A DNA stretch of 64,000 bases from Mactra quadrangularis. Lineage: Eukaryota; Mollusca; Bivalvia; Venerida; Mactridae. Positions 12,656 through 24,180 of this stretch are shown in pieces. The translations under genes were made by a program, and so were the position numbers. Where the stretch lies: positions 28,935,399 through 28,999,398 of the forward strand of contig CM046311.1 of the NCBI GenBank assembly GCA_025267735.1, given 5' to 3'. How positions within the stretch are numbered: the stretch's first letter is position 1; the number at the start of each line of letters is the position of its first letter. Under the pieces are notes generated by a model. It was given only the letters and a program-made list of their open reading frames with translations, was not told where the DNA came from and did no database searches.

Positions 12656-15062
12656 TTATAAGACAATGTTATTTCTAACATGCAAGGCAGATTTAATAAA
12701 TTTTGATAAATTAAACAAAATTGTTTTATCTGAAGAAGACAATAATGTGTTATATTTAAATACAGAAGGTCTAGTATAGTAAATTGGATCAAGAAATTTT
12801 CTGCGTAAATTACTATAACATGGACAAATACAAATAAAATGGTATACATCTTCTATGTCACGTGTTCCACAGTACTGACAAAAACGTTCATTTCTGGCAA
12901 TACTTGGACGAACATAACGTCCAGCATGCACTCGTAATGAATGACCTACAATTCTAAATTTGGTTAGTATATAACGAAGGTCATTTGCAAGTAAGTCTAA
13001 ATATGACTCATAATTAAAATCAAATTTAAAGTGCTTATATTCATATAAAATTGGACTATTATCAACTGATGCTCTCCACTATTGTATCAAACAATCAATA
13101 ACCCGTTGTCTAAACATGTAAGGAAATGTTTTATGTGAAACAAAATCTGGATTTAGAAATAAATCAGAAAACCCAAAGTCGTCTAACAACTTACTAACTT
13201 AAGAGACCCAGTTAGTTTTACCTTTTAGACAATCATTAAGATTTAGATTATATAACTTTTGAAGTATGATATTGTCTGAATTTATCACTTTTAACCAATA
13301 TTTTATTATCTTAGAATAGCATTGAATATAAAGAGGGTATCTAGATATTTCCCCATAAACCCCAGCTGAAGCTGTACTAGTTCGAACTTTTAATATTCGT
13401 TTACAAAATTTTAAATGAATTCTTTCAATACCTTTTGATTTCGAAAAACCCCAGGTTTCGACAGAATAGTTTAAAATTGAACCGACAAAAGCGTCAAACA
13501 ACTGACACATTGGTTTTAACGGATACATTTTACAATTACATAATAATACATTTAATGCTTTAAGGCTTCTACCTATCAAATGTTCCTCGTGTAAACAAAA
13601 TTTCCATTATATTTAAAAACTGTACCAAGGTAATTAAAACTATCAACTATTTCGACTATTGTACCATTATATGTCCATGTCTCTCCCGGTAATAAATTTC
13701 CCCTTTTTCCTAAAAACCATTATTTTTGTTTTTGATTCATTTACTTCTAATCCCCATGTAGAGCAATATATATGTAATAGATTCAAACTTTTTTGTAAAT
13801 CATCAGGTGAGTTTCCTAGTACAGCCATATAATCAGCAAACATAAGTAATATTAAAGTTATGTCATCAACGGTTAGACCTGAGTTAATATCTTGTTGTTA
13901 AAACAATTCTAAGTCATCAAGAAATAAAGATACTAAGATAGGGGACATAATCTCTACTTGCTTTAAACATAATGAGTATTCAAAAAAATCTCAATAATTG
14001 TTACAGTGCCTAACACATGACTTAACATGTCAGTACATACTTTTTATAATGTTCAAAACTTTCCCACCCAGCCCATTTCTATGTAATTTATACCATAATG
14101 CGTTTCTATAGATGCCGTCAAAACATTTTTTAAGGTCAATATATGCAACATACAAGCGTTTATTATTATTAAGATAATGTTGAACAATTGAAAGTAAGGA
14201 AAAAATCGCATCAGTTGTTGAACGTCCCTTTCTAAAACCGAATTGAGCATATGAAATGGTGCTGTATTTATCACAATATGATGAAATGCGTTGATTTAAA
14301 ATTAAAGTGAATAATTTAGAGAGACAGCTTAATAATGTGATACCGCGATAATTACCTACGTCATCAGCTTGTCCTTTTTTAAAAAGTGGTATAATAATCC
14401 CCTTAGTCCAATCTTCTGGGAAATAACCAGAATTTAAGATTGAATTAAACAAAGTACATAAAGATGGCGCTAAAATATCGCTACATTCTATAAAATATTC
14501 ATTCAACAAACAATCTAGACCATATGCTTTATGACGCTTCAATTTATAAATCGCTTTTAATACCTCATCAAACGAAATTCTAAAACCTAATTCCTCATTT
14601 TCATCCTGAGAAAAATTATGATCACGACAAAAAGACTCCGCATTATTATTCCGTGTAGTATAAAAGTCATTTTCTAAATTACAGAAATAGGTCTTAAAAT
14701 CTCTAAGACTAATAGACTGACCAGATGTTTTATGTTTATTTTTTCTGAAATACTTCCAAAAATCTCTCGGTTTATTGCGTTTCAAATTTTCAATTTCTTG
14801 TAACTTATAAATTTCGAACAACTTACGTTTTTTACTAATCAATTTTTTCTATTGCTTTTTACATTCACAAAAATATTTGCGACTAAGATTTGTGTTACGA
14901 TTTTGAAATATGCGTACTGCAGTTTGGTAGCGTAACCTATAAGTTTCACACTCGTCATCGTACCACTCTGCTTGTTTACTACACGAACTAGGATTAAATT
15001 TGGGCCTGTTTGAATGCCGTAATCTTTACGAGCATATGATACGGCTCCAAGTCCCTTTGAAC
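12656..15062 (-). pseudogene. Decayed L2/CR1-like LINE: RT and C-terminal zinc finger
   Basis: On the minus strand the order is a WYDDEC-type linker (about 14950), an in-frame TAG (about 14850), then RT motifs in an open stretch 14842-14030: NYRGITLL, FGFRKGRSTTD and AYIDLKKCFD. Two stops follow near 14030-13990, then a MSPILVSLFLDDLE-like segment with the usual LKQGE changed to LKQVE. The catalytic Y/FADD box reads FADY (codons 13829-13840). Downstream are the thumb/connection region (13579-13199, with ETWGFSK and KFCKRILKV) and a C-terminal finger with CQYC...H...C near 12850. The endonuclease is absent, so the copy is 5'-truncated near 15062. It cannot encode an active enzyme. The clade call rests on motif style. 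Confidence 0.85.
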
Positions 15063-16473
15063 TGATAATCAAGGCATATCGGCAGATTTTTTCTGCTCCG
15101 TTTGCTCAGAGTTTAAACCATTAATTTGACGCTAAAAATATTTCATTGATCGCGCACATTTTCGGCGCTGACGCGCGTAAATTCCTCTCTGAATATCTTC
15201 TTAAATCATAAACAAAACTGTAAAATTCCACAAAGATAATTATCAGAACAAACTGTATGGTCATTATTTAACAATTAAAAAGTGTTATTATTAATACATG
15301 TAATTAAGTATTCTTTTTGTTAAAAAAAATATCGTAAAAAATATGTGAACAAGAATGTATATATAATAAACACAAAAGCTCTTAGTTTCTTGTATTTTAT
15401 TCATGACTTATGCCAAAACCCATCAACTTTAGATTTGTGTTTCGGGCGAGTAAAATTGATCCGGGCCACCAACTTTTGTAAAGTTACTGGCCCGAATTGC
15501 GAGTAAATTCAAAATGTTAATTTCGAAGACTGACACAATAGACACTCTTATGAGAATAAGGGTGGCAAATGTAAATTTTTCTGAATTTGAACCAAGACCT
15601 GCTGTGAGGCGGTGGTGGTTAGGTAGGAAGAGGCAAAAGAGGCCTCACACCCTAGCATATGGCCCCAGAAATTAATGTTAAATAAATACAAGTTCAATGC
15701 TGAATAATGCTGTTTTTATCTTTTACATGAAGATACATTTTCATTTTTTCCAGTAGTTTTTTTCATTTTGCCAGTGAAAAAAATCAACTGGCAAAAATTG
15801 CCAGTGAGAAAATCCGTTAAATTTGGACCCTGCCTAAAGCATGTCATGTATACATAATGAGGGACTTTAGTCAGTTATCTTTCCCTGATATAAGCTGAAG
15901 CAATCAAATTGGTAAGTAGGTCCTTACAGTTGGAATCCTCGGATTTTATTTTTTAATTCCTATGTTAGGATAACAAGTGTTTCATCCAATATCTTTCTTT
16001 TTAATGAAGATATAAACAGAAGTGATTACAATTAGATAGTTCTTTACCTGAAAAATTCTTAGCTTGAATTTTAAACAAATTAGATGATTTACAAATAATT
16101 TATAAAAGAACAATTTTGGCAAATTGACATTGAAAAGTAAAGGTAAAATCCGAGTTATCCAACTTATTGGTCCAACCTATTTGGAGAGTAAACAAGAGGA
16201 AATTATTGACTGAAGTCCCTTATTGATTTATAGTCACATATGTTTTTGTTATCACATGCATAATCGTGTACGGCAACTCATATTTTATGTAAGCGAAGCG
16301 TGTAATTATCGTAACAAGACAGTTCAAGCTCAGGTTAATATTGTCGGACTTTACTTATAATTATCTATTAGGACTCAGTTTGAATTTTGCTGGATATTCT
16401 TATGAGAACTAATCAAGCACCATCGTGTTCCCTTTGTTTTCCTTTAAGATATTACTATATTATTTATGTACAG
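15063..16473. other. Upstream of the 16474 gene, nothing certain
   Basis: It probably contains intron or upstream exons of the following gene, because the exon at 16474 starts at an acceptor rather than a start codon. I could not identify the upstream exon. No repeats recognised. Confidence 0.4.
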
Positions 16474-19400
16474 GAGAGATTGTTAAACGACCCAAGCAAG
16501 AAGGAATGTAAACAAATGTCAGACGATATTGGTGATATAATTAGGAAGATAGAAAGAAGTTTTGAGGTGAGTTTGTCTATAATACATGTATCTTTATTTT
16601 ACCCTAAATGTTCTAAATTTCAAAAATAGAAATGACTTACATTTGCATTTGAGACAGTCTTTCAAGTCATTTCAAGGAAGATTTCAGTTTGAACTTTTGT
16701 AAATAATTGTACTGGTCTTGTGTCGTCTCTACAAAGACTTGTTCTGCCACTTGTTACCTAATTTGAATGACCTAACAAATCATACCCAACTTTTAACATT
16801 TCATAACAAAACCTAACATACATAGACTATGGAAATTCATTAACTTGTATATTTAAATTGATGCACCATTTTATTAGCAAAAATGGAAATTGAAAACCTT
16901 TCAAGATCACATAAAAAAGCATAACAATTGCATACAGAATATTTAAAAGAACATCTGACAACGTGAATTTGTATGTATATTTCATCGTCTCCTCAATTAA
17001 ACTCCAATAGGTTTGCTCTATACAATAGTATTGGTGCTATTTCTGAAATACAAAATATAAACATACATAATTGAAACCATAATCATTTTTAAAGTGCAAT
17101 GTTTCCTCTTCAAAGTTTTATCACTTCACTGACATGTACTCCAGTTTATTATGTTTTATCCTTTTTAACATAACTTGCACATGGGAACACTTTTCTTAAA
17201 AGATAGATATGCTTTGTGTGGTATTAGAAGTGATCTTGTTACTTTTAATATAATTTGATACATTCAGGACAAAAACAATCAAATAAATAAGCTGGAAGAA
17301 GAAGTATGTACATTACAATCTATATTGCAATCGAGGGATCTTCCCAGAGAAGAAAAACGAGGTACCTCTTCAAGATTGTTCAATGGTTTTCTAGGTTTTT
17401 TTAAAGGGGGATCTGAAACAAGAGAGGAAACAAGACTCTCACCAAGCTGTGAGTTCTCGATGTTTTTCTATGTTAGCTGTGTTTGGTTGTGAATTAAATA
17501 ATGACTATACCAAACCGTACATTTATAAAGAAGTTTCATCTAATAGAATGCTTTCTTTGAACAACTCAACGCTGTTTTACAGAGTGACCTTATTTAAAAC
17601 ATTCTAGGACAAAAACAGTTTAGAACAGAACAGAACGTATATTTTATTTTGTAACGTTTACATATAACTTATCTTAATACACATAAATCAAACTGTATAA
17701 AGTAGTTTGTCACGTGACAACAATTTCATTCTATATCTATATTTGTGATTTTAGAAGTTACTCATGAAGTCCTTGCTGGTTTTTGAAAGTTTAAGTGTGA
17801 AACGGTTGATCATAAAATAGGATCAATATAAATCAAATCTACCCTAATTTCATGGCATTTTATACTAGTACACACGTATTACAATTCCGATACTATTTTA
17901 ATTAAATCATGCTTTAAATTATTTTGTAGCAAAACCGACGAAGAAAGTTCAGATTTTGAATTCTATCCAAACCAAGGCCTCGGACAAATTTGCAACAACT
18001 TTAATGACAGAATTGAATGACTTTGATTGTTTGATGAAGAACACAGTAGAAAGATTAGTTAACAGCATTCCACTTTTCATCGTCTGTCTGAATTCTACAC
18101 GTTTGAAGCCAGATGTTGAGTTAGCGTTGGCAAAAGTGACATGTAAGTTATATTTATCACTCAGTCTGAATGTTATTATACCCCCGCAAACGAAGTTTTC
18201 GGGGGTATACTGGAATCACCCTGGTGGTTGGTTGGTTGGTTGGTTGGTTGGTTGGTTGGTTTGTTGGTTGGTTGGTTGGTTGGTTGGAAATGTGGTCTGT
18301 CCCAAAAAATTAATACATTTGTAGTATGTTTATTTCTTAATGTATTAGAATAGAAGCTGTTATATACCATGATTTAATGGTGTATACAAAACTCATGTAA
18401 CTATAGAAACATACCTCACTTGTTTAAAATAATTAATTGTGTTATATATTTTAAATCTAATTAGATAGCTGTATAGTTTGCTTTTTTCTCAATAGATTTT
18501 TTTCTTATCTTATTTTATAGAATTTGCACAGGCGTTTACAGTTGATTTTTATATGCATGTTATATCAATTCCAATTCAAAATGGCCAACTTGCGGCCATC
18601 TTGAATTTTTTTTTAGTTTAATTACTGTATGCTTATTTCTCAACAGATTTTTTCTTAACTAATTTAGATAGAATTTTGCACAGGCGTTCACAGTTGATGT
18701 GTACATACACTTTAACTCAATTCCAATTCAAAATGGCGGACTGGCTGTCATCCTTTTTTCAAAATTAATACAGTCTTATATTGACTTATTACCATACATA
18801 TTTTGAAAAGAAGTTGCATACAAGGTCTCACTGATACAGTTGATCAGTATGACTATTCTTCATCAATTTATATTCAATATGGCTGACTGGCAGCCATTTT
18901 GAATTTTTATTTAAATTACTGTATAGTACATGCATGTGGTTTTTTTTACTCAATTTTAGCCAAATTTCGCTCCAAAGTCTTTATTGATGTAGTTGACTCG
19001 TACATGGATTTACTCTGGATACAAATTCATTATGGCAGACTGGCAGCCATTTTTACTTTGTTTAAATAACTGTATAGTAAGCTTATTTCATTACCAATTT
19101 CTTCTTGCTGAAGTCTGATTGATTTATTGATTGATTAATTGGATTTTACGGCTTATTAATGCAAAAAGGTCATATTACGCCAAAAACAATTGATGATACT
19201 ATTACTTCAATAGATAATGAAGATTTTACGTCCTATATTTTATGATAAACATTTATTTCCTTCAGGTTTGGTTTTGTTTTGGTTTTACGGCGCACCAACA
19301 CAAAAAGGTCATATCGCGCCGAAAGCAATCAATGACACTATTTATTAAAACGATATTAATGATGTAAAGCTCTGTATCTTATTATATACATTTATTTCCT

Positions 19401-22400
19401 TCAAAAAGTTAAGTATCGCATATGATGGTTCAGACTCAAAAAGTTCTTTAAGTGAGTTAACTTTAAAGTGTTTGTCACGGATGTCTTTAAGATCCTGACA
19501 GTCAAGGAGAACGTGTTTGACATAGAAATGCTCATCACAGGGTTTACATTTAGGTGCTTCCTCTCTTGTGAGAAGGTATGAATGTGTTAATCTGGTATGA
19601 CCCAATTCTACATCACGAAATCACTATTTGATCTCGGCGATTAGAAAATATGATGGTAAAGACTCAATAAGTTCTTTAAGTGAGTTAACTTTAAAATGTT
19701 TGTCACGGATGTATTTAAGATCCTGGCAGTCAAGGTGCTTTCTTTCTTTTGAGAAGATATGAATGTGTTTATATAGTATGACCAATTCTACATCTCCTAG
19801 TAACTATTTATCTCATTGATCAGCAAATATTATTGACGAAGATGAATCAAGGGTTTATGGCTTTATGTCATGTAACTTATTGAATATAGCATTATTCCAC
19901 ATTGTTTGCCATTTTGAATTGCTGAAGTCCATTATGTACTGCTATTTTTATCAAATTCTTATTTTTGAACTTTTTTTTGATGTATTGATATTTTATCAAA
20001 TTCATTATGGCTGATTGGCAGTCATTCTGAGTTTTTCTTTTTAAAAAGCAAATGATTTGATAATTTTTTTACAGACTTTGAGAAAGTTAGCAATTGTTAA
20101 AGTTGATGTGCTTGGCGTTTTCTTAAGTGGAATTCAAAATGGCTGACTGGCAGCCATGTTGAATTTTCTAATATCTTGTACAGCAAACATCTTTTTTTTC
20201 TCACCTCATTTTGATAAAATAGTGCTGACATATTCTTGTTGATGAAATTTTTATATGTATTATTTTTTTATGTATTTCAATGGACCAACTAATAGCCATC
20301 TTGATTTTTTCTGTAATGTTGAGAAGAAAACATCTTATTTCGTTATAGCTACATGAGATTTTAGATATTATTTTAACTTTACTACTGTGAAAATAATGAT
20401 CGGTAATTTAAGCTTTCTTATGGGGTATTTGTGAAATTCTTGATACAAGATATCGTAAATACTAATTGTTTGATTTATATTGTGTACATTGCTGACTACC
20501 ATTTTTACAATTGCCTTATTTTTTACTTATTTATCAAAAAATTACAAACAAATTCTACATTTTGCTCATCTGGTTACAACATACTCATGATGAGTTTTAA
20601 TGTGATCACTCTTTGTCTGTTGTTCCACTTTACATTCATAATGACCAAATGGTTTTCATTTTCATGTAAAAAATCATTTGAAATATGACAACTCTGTTCA
20701 TTTTGCTTTTTCATAAATCTATAGTGAATTACACCGTAATTTGCTGTTTATTTCCATTTTTGATATTTGCATCCTATTCTTTTAATGGTTTTTATGCTTC
20801 TTACAACATTTACCCTTTTGGACTTCCACAATGTTGACTTGCTTTTATCTTGAAATGTTGCTGTTGCGGGGGTATTTTCGCCACTGGTGGCAGTTCTAGT
20901 TTCTATTGTTTTAAAGGAGTAAATCAATTACTAGCCATAAACAATTGTGGCTGGGTAGATTACCGTCGATATTGTCATCAAATTCCCCGTTAACCGTCGA
21001 TGGGACACATGTTTTGCTCCACATATATAAAACCTGCCCATAACCTTAATGTCAATAAACGCATAATTGTTTATGTTGGGTCAGTCACATAAACATTAGG
21101 GTTAAATCAAAGCTAAACCAAGTAAGTTCCCGAGGGGTCAAATATTTGCTCCATTTTCTGTCAAACATTTCAAGTAGACATTTTCTTATTAATATTGTCC
21201 GAAGCACATGAATACGGCAAGTGGCCTTTCTTTGATTTTCAAACCTAATGTGTTTTAAGTGGTACGATCGCTTTTAGTAGACCTCTAAATGTATATTTAT
21301 TTCTAATTAATCATACCCATTAATAGTTTGAATATGACTACAATCTACGAAGGTTCTAAGTTTCAAAGACCAGATCAGAGATATGATTTATTTATAATAG
21401 TTATCAACATAGTACAAACATTTTAACTTGAACGAGTTTGGATACGCCAAAATCGACGGGTCTAGAGAAAGACAATACAAATCCACACTTTGAAATAACC
21501 TATCGAGACCAATCAAAGACAACAATTTACCTTAAACAATATTATCGAATAATGAGTGTAGTTATGAACACTTCACCTAGACTGAAACACTTGCAAGTAA
21601 GTAAAAGCAAAGTCGACAACTTTTATTTTGTGATCTGATGTTGAAGTATTTTACAATTACATCAGATAAAAACTGCAAAAATATGACCGCTGATAATTGG
21701 CAAGAATCCTGGTATTATAATGACTACTGAAGCGATTAACTAACTCTAACCATAGTTATATCATGCTAACAACGACGTAGCGTTGAAGTTTTAGCAATTT
21801 TTGTTCTGTTCCACGGTATCCAAACAAACTCGTTAAAATTAAACATTTTGTACCGTATGTGTACTTATGATAAATCAATCATAAATGTTACTTATGGTCT
21901 TCGCTTTGAAACGATGAACCTTCGTAGATAAAAGAATTATGTTTAAGCCATTTAATGATGACGTTGAAGAGCCATAAGAATATCATTATTTTTTGTGTAT
22001 TACACAGTAATAAATCTTAATTAAGTGATTTACTTAACACCGTTCTACCCCTTGTATATATGTTTATATACGGTATGTTTGAAATTTAAAGGAAGTTCAC
22101 ATGACGTAATTCATGTGCCCCAAAGTGTAAGTACTTATACATACTATGCTGATAAACTTTAGAGAAGGTTTTTATACGCCCTTCGTCTGTCTGCTAACCA
22201 CACCCTGTCAAATCGACGTTAACCGCAAATCATCTGGACGTATCATGCTTCGAGACGAAGAATTTTAGTGTATATTTATTTCAGATCCTGCAAAATGTGT
22301 AGTACTTATCGTGCACACTGGTGCTGAAAGTAACCTTCCAGCTATATCGTCGTCTAAAAAGTTGAATGGATTCCAAGGAAACATTGAATTTATTGATATT

Positions 22401-22502
22401 GGATTTGATGTTGACTATGGAGGAATATACAGATGTGAACAGAATGACAGAGCGCTTAGGCAGTTACGCGAGTACATAAAACATTATGGTAAAATGTCGT
22501 AG
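16474..22502 (+). CDS. Unknown coiled-coil gene, four 3' exons
   Basis: Four exons join in frame with GT-AG borders: 16474-16566, 17268-17448, 17930-18142 and 22285-22502 (stop at 22500-22502). They encode 234 residues after an unseen start. Exon phases agree at every junction (0, 1, 1). The first two exons are charged and helical (DIGDIIRKIERSFE, NKLEEEVCTLQSIL), suggesting a coiled coil. Exon 3 contains NSIPLFIVCLNSTRLKPDVE. The last exon has a compact hydrophobic core, CVVLIVHTGAESNLPAI and IEFIDIGFDVDYGG. I do not recognise the family. The first exon is missing or lies further upstream. The last intron (4.1 kb) is filled with repeats. The consistent splicing makes a real gene likely, but function is not inferable. 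Confidence 0.7.
17618..17760 (-). mobile_element. Probable LINE 3' tail in intron
   Basis: Begins with TTTAGAACAGAACAGAACG and continues AT-rich, like the AACAG-started LINE tail at 1422-1617, but without clear alignment beyond the simple repeat. It lies in intron 2 of the unknown gene. Confidence 0.35.
18222..18290. repeat. GGTT microsatellite
   Basis: About 17 tetranucleotide units of TGGT/GGTT with one interruption (TTTG near 18261), inside the left part of the repeat element. Confidence 0.97.
19116..19918 (-). mobile_element. Older truncated LINE of the 56819 family, interrupted
   Basis: Two pieces, 19116-19265 (simple tail of GATT units, 3' hairpin region and end of the ORF) and about 19646-19918 (further upstream ORF2), align with the 3' end of the intact LINE at 56819-61048. 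Together they form one 5'-truncated insertion, split by a younger copy of the same family. The insertion is flanked by a perfect 11-bp duplication, TTGCTGAAGTC, at 19105-19115 and 19919-19929. Many substitutions and indels break the reading frame. Confidence 0.85.
19266..19645 (-). pseudogene. Younger LINE 3' fragment nested in the older one
   Basis: Its C-terminal reading frame is still open over 86 codons (19605-19345) and closely matches the end of the intact LINE protein, including the zinc-finger core CKPCDEHF...H...C. The 3' hairpin sequence GGCGCGATATGACC is intact here (19285-19325, reverse complement), followed by an AAAAC-type tail. The older copy's alignment breaks exactly around it, so it inserted into its own relative, apparently with a small target deletion. 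Confidence 0.85.
20906..22284. other. Remainder of intron 3, nothing recognised
   Basis: AT-rich. A 66-codon ORF at 21438-21638 ending at a GTAAGT is exon-like in form but lacks an acceptor in phase and any family resemblance. Confidence 0.4.
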
Positions 22503-23118
22503 ACTGTTTGCTTCAAAGTGGAAGATGGTTAAAGCGTTATTATCACGTCATGTTTAAGGTTCCCCACTGTATTTACAATACGGACATTAATTTTCCAGAG
22601 TACTTGTTGTAAACTATATTGCATGTATTGTATGTATGTTTTAATATCTACTGACAAAGCCATCTAAGTTGAATCTTAAAGATCCAACTAATAAAAATAA
22701 ATACGAAATAAAGAATGCCGTGAAAGTAAAACAAACAATCAATAATCTTTCTTTAGAAATAAAAAGGTCACCACAACCCAATTCACTAAAGGAATAAAAC
22801 AACAGTTCATAAAATGTAAATTTCACTTCATTTCAATTACTAGTAGATATTCGTATCATCAATGTATAAATTCGGTTGTGTAGTACAATCACAGGAAACT
22901 ACATGTGTAGTAAATTGTATCCTTTTCCGTTCAATGATATTCAAATAAAAAGTAATACTCAGTTCACTGTCTTGTGTTTAATTTGACGTACAGTGTACAA
23001 TGAAATGCCTAGTCAAAACAAGTCAGAAACTTTTCGATATTAATCGTCTAGTTTCTACTTAAATTTGTTCAAAATTACAACAACAATTTTTGAGGAAAGA
23101 AATAAGTACATATTTTGA
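22503..23118. other. Likely 3' UTR and intergenic
   Basis: Directly follows the stop of the unknown gene. Candidate AATAAA signals occur, for example near 22690 and 22946, but none can be singled out. Confidence 0.4.
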
Positions 23119-24180
23119 TATAATTATTATTATTATTATTATTATATACCGTATTTGTATAGCGCTCTTTTCATATTGAATATATGTTCAAAAGCGCTTC
23201 ACAATCATATGCATAATTAGGTTAAACGAGCTAAAATAAAAACGAAAATGATAAAGATATAAAAACATAAACTGAAAAATAATAATAAACTAAAATTTGT
23301 GATCAATAAAGTGCTCATAGTAGTTTAAAAACAACAACAACAACAAAACAAGTGAATTTTCAATTTTAAAAATAGTGAAAGAGAGGTAATGGATTGTTGG
23401 TAGAACGGCAGCTACGTAGTCGATGAGGAATCAGGCCAAATGCCCCGAAAATCCATGATTGCAAGGTGCAAAGTTGGATTCTTCTCCAAGGCTCCCACCC
23501 AAACATCCATCAGCATCAGCGCCGCACGCCTCCCAACCATACATTGTATAGTGATAAAGTAAAAGTGATAATAGTTATGATTAGAGTATGAGAAAAGGTA
23601 GCCACCGACCAATAGGGAATCCAGCCAGATGCCTTGAAAAATCCATGATTGCAAGGTGCAAAGTCAGATTCCAATCCAAGGATCCCTCCGGAACATCCAT
23701 CAGCGTCAGCGCCTAAATTGGTTAGATAAGGTTTAATCTTCAATGTAATGAGTATATAATCGGTGGAAAGGCAACCCCTAGCCAATGGGGAATCTGGCCA
23801 GATGCCCTAGAAAATCCATAATTGCAAGGTGCAAAGTCGGATTCCAATCCAAGGATCCTGCCAAAACATCCATCAGCATCAGTGCCGCACGTCCCCCGAC
23901 CATGCATTTTATAGTGATAAAGTAAAAGTGATAATAGTTAAGATTAGAGTATGAGAGAAGGCAGCCACCGACCAATAGGGAATCCAGCCAGATGCCTTGA
24001 AAAATCCATGATTGCAAGGTGCAAAGTCGGATTCCAATCCAAGGATCCCTCATTATCGTTATTATCCCTCGTTTGTTTGTAAATTTTAGACCCCCAAAGC
24101 TTTCTTTATATAGGCTCCAACTTTTGCCCAATCCAACTTTTGCTTTTTAAATCCATGTCGGTACAGCGCTATAGGCGTAA
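23119..24180. repeat. Repeat cluster: ATT microsatellite, GCGC hairpin and ~180-bp tandem units
   Basis: An ATT run at 23119-23148 precedes a hairpin, AGCGCTCTTTT (23161) against AAAAGCGCTT (23190). From about 23400 to 24060 four tandem units of roughly 180-190 bp share AATCCATGATTGCAAGGTGC and CAACATCCATCAGC-like phrases, near 23450, 23640, 23815 and 24000. ORFs on the minus strand here (residues such as LHLAIMDF repeated) are translations of the tandem unit. A second GCGC motif lies at 24163. Confidence 0.8.

Larger units (their letters stand above)
18178..20905 (+). mobile_element. Unclassified repeat element with terminal hairpin and palindromic internal repeats
   Basis: The left end carries a hairpin, CCCCCGCAAAC (18181-18191) against GTTTTCGGGGG (18195-18205), followed by GTATACTGGAATCACC and a GGTT microsatellite. 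The right end is a GCGGGGGTATTTTCGCCACTGG block near 20868-20890. Between them are about eight degenerate units of ~130-155 bp, each with a palindrome of the form ATGGCTG-ACTGG-CAGCCAT, near 18581, 18733, 18879, 19032, 20007, 20139 and 20280. Nested LINE fragments occupy 19116-19918. There is no coding region. The bounds are approximate, no target duplication was found, and the class is unknown to me. Confidence 0.6.

Noticed and set aside
21438..21638. ORF with FEITYRDQSKTT and YLKQYYR, faintly like a PAZ domain
   Set aside because: The conserved PAZ core is missing, there is no acceptor in phase with the surrounding gene, and the resemblance covers only a few residues.
23412..24131. Three overlapping minus-strand ORFs with shared peptides
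   Set aside because: They are translations of the ~180-bp tandem repeat.
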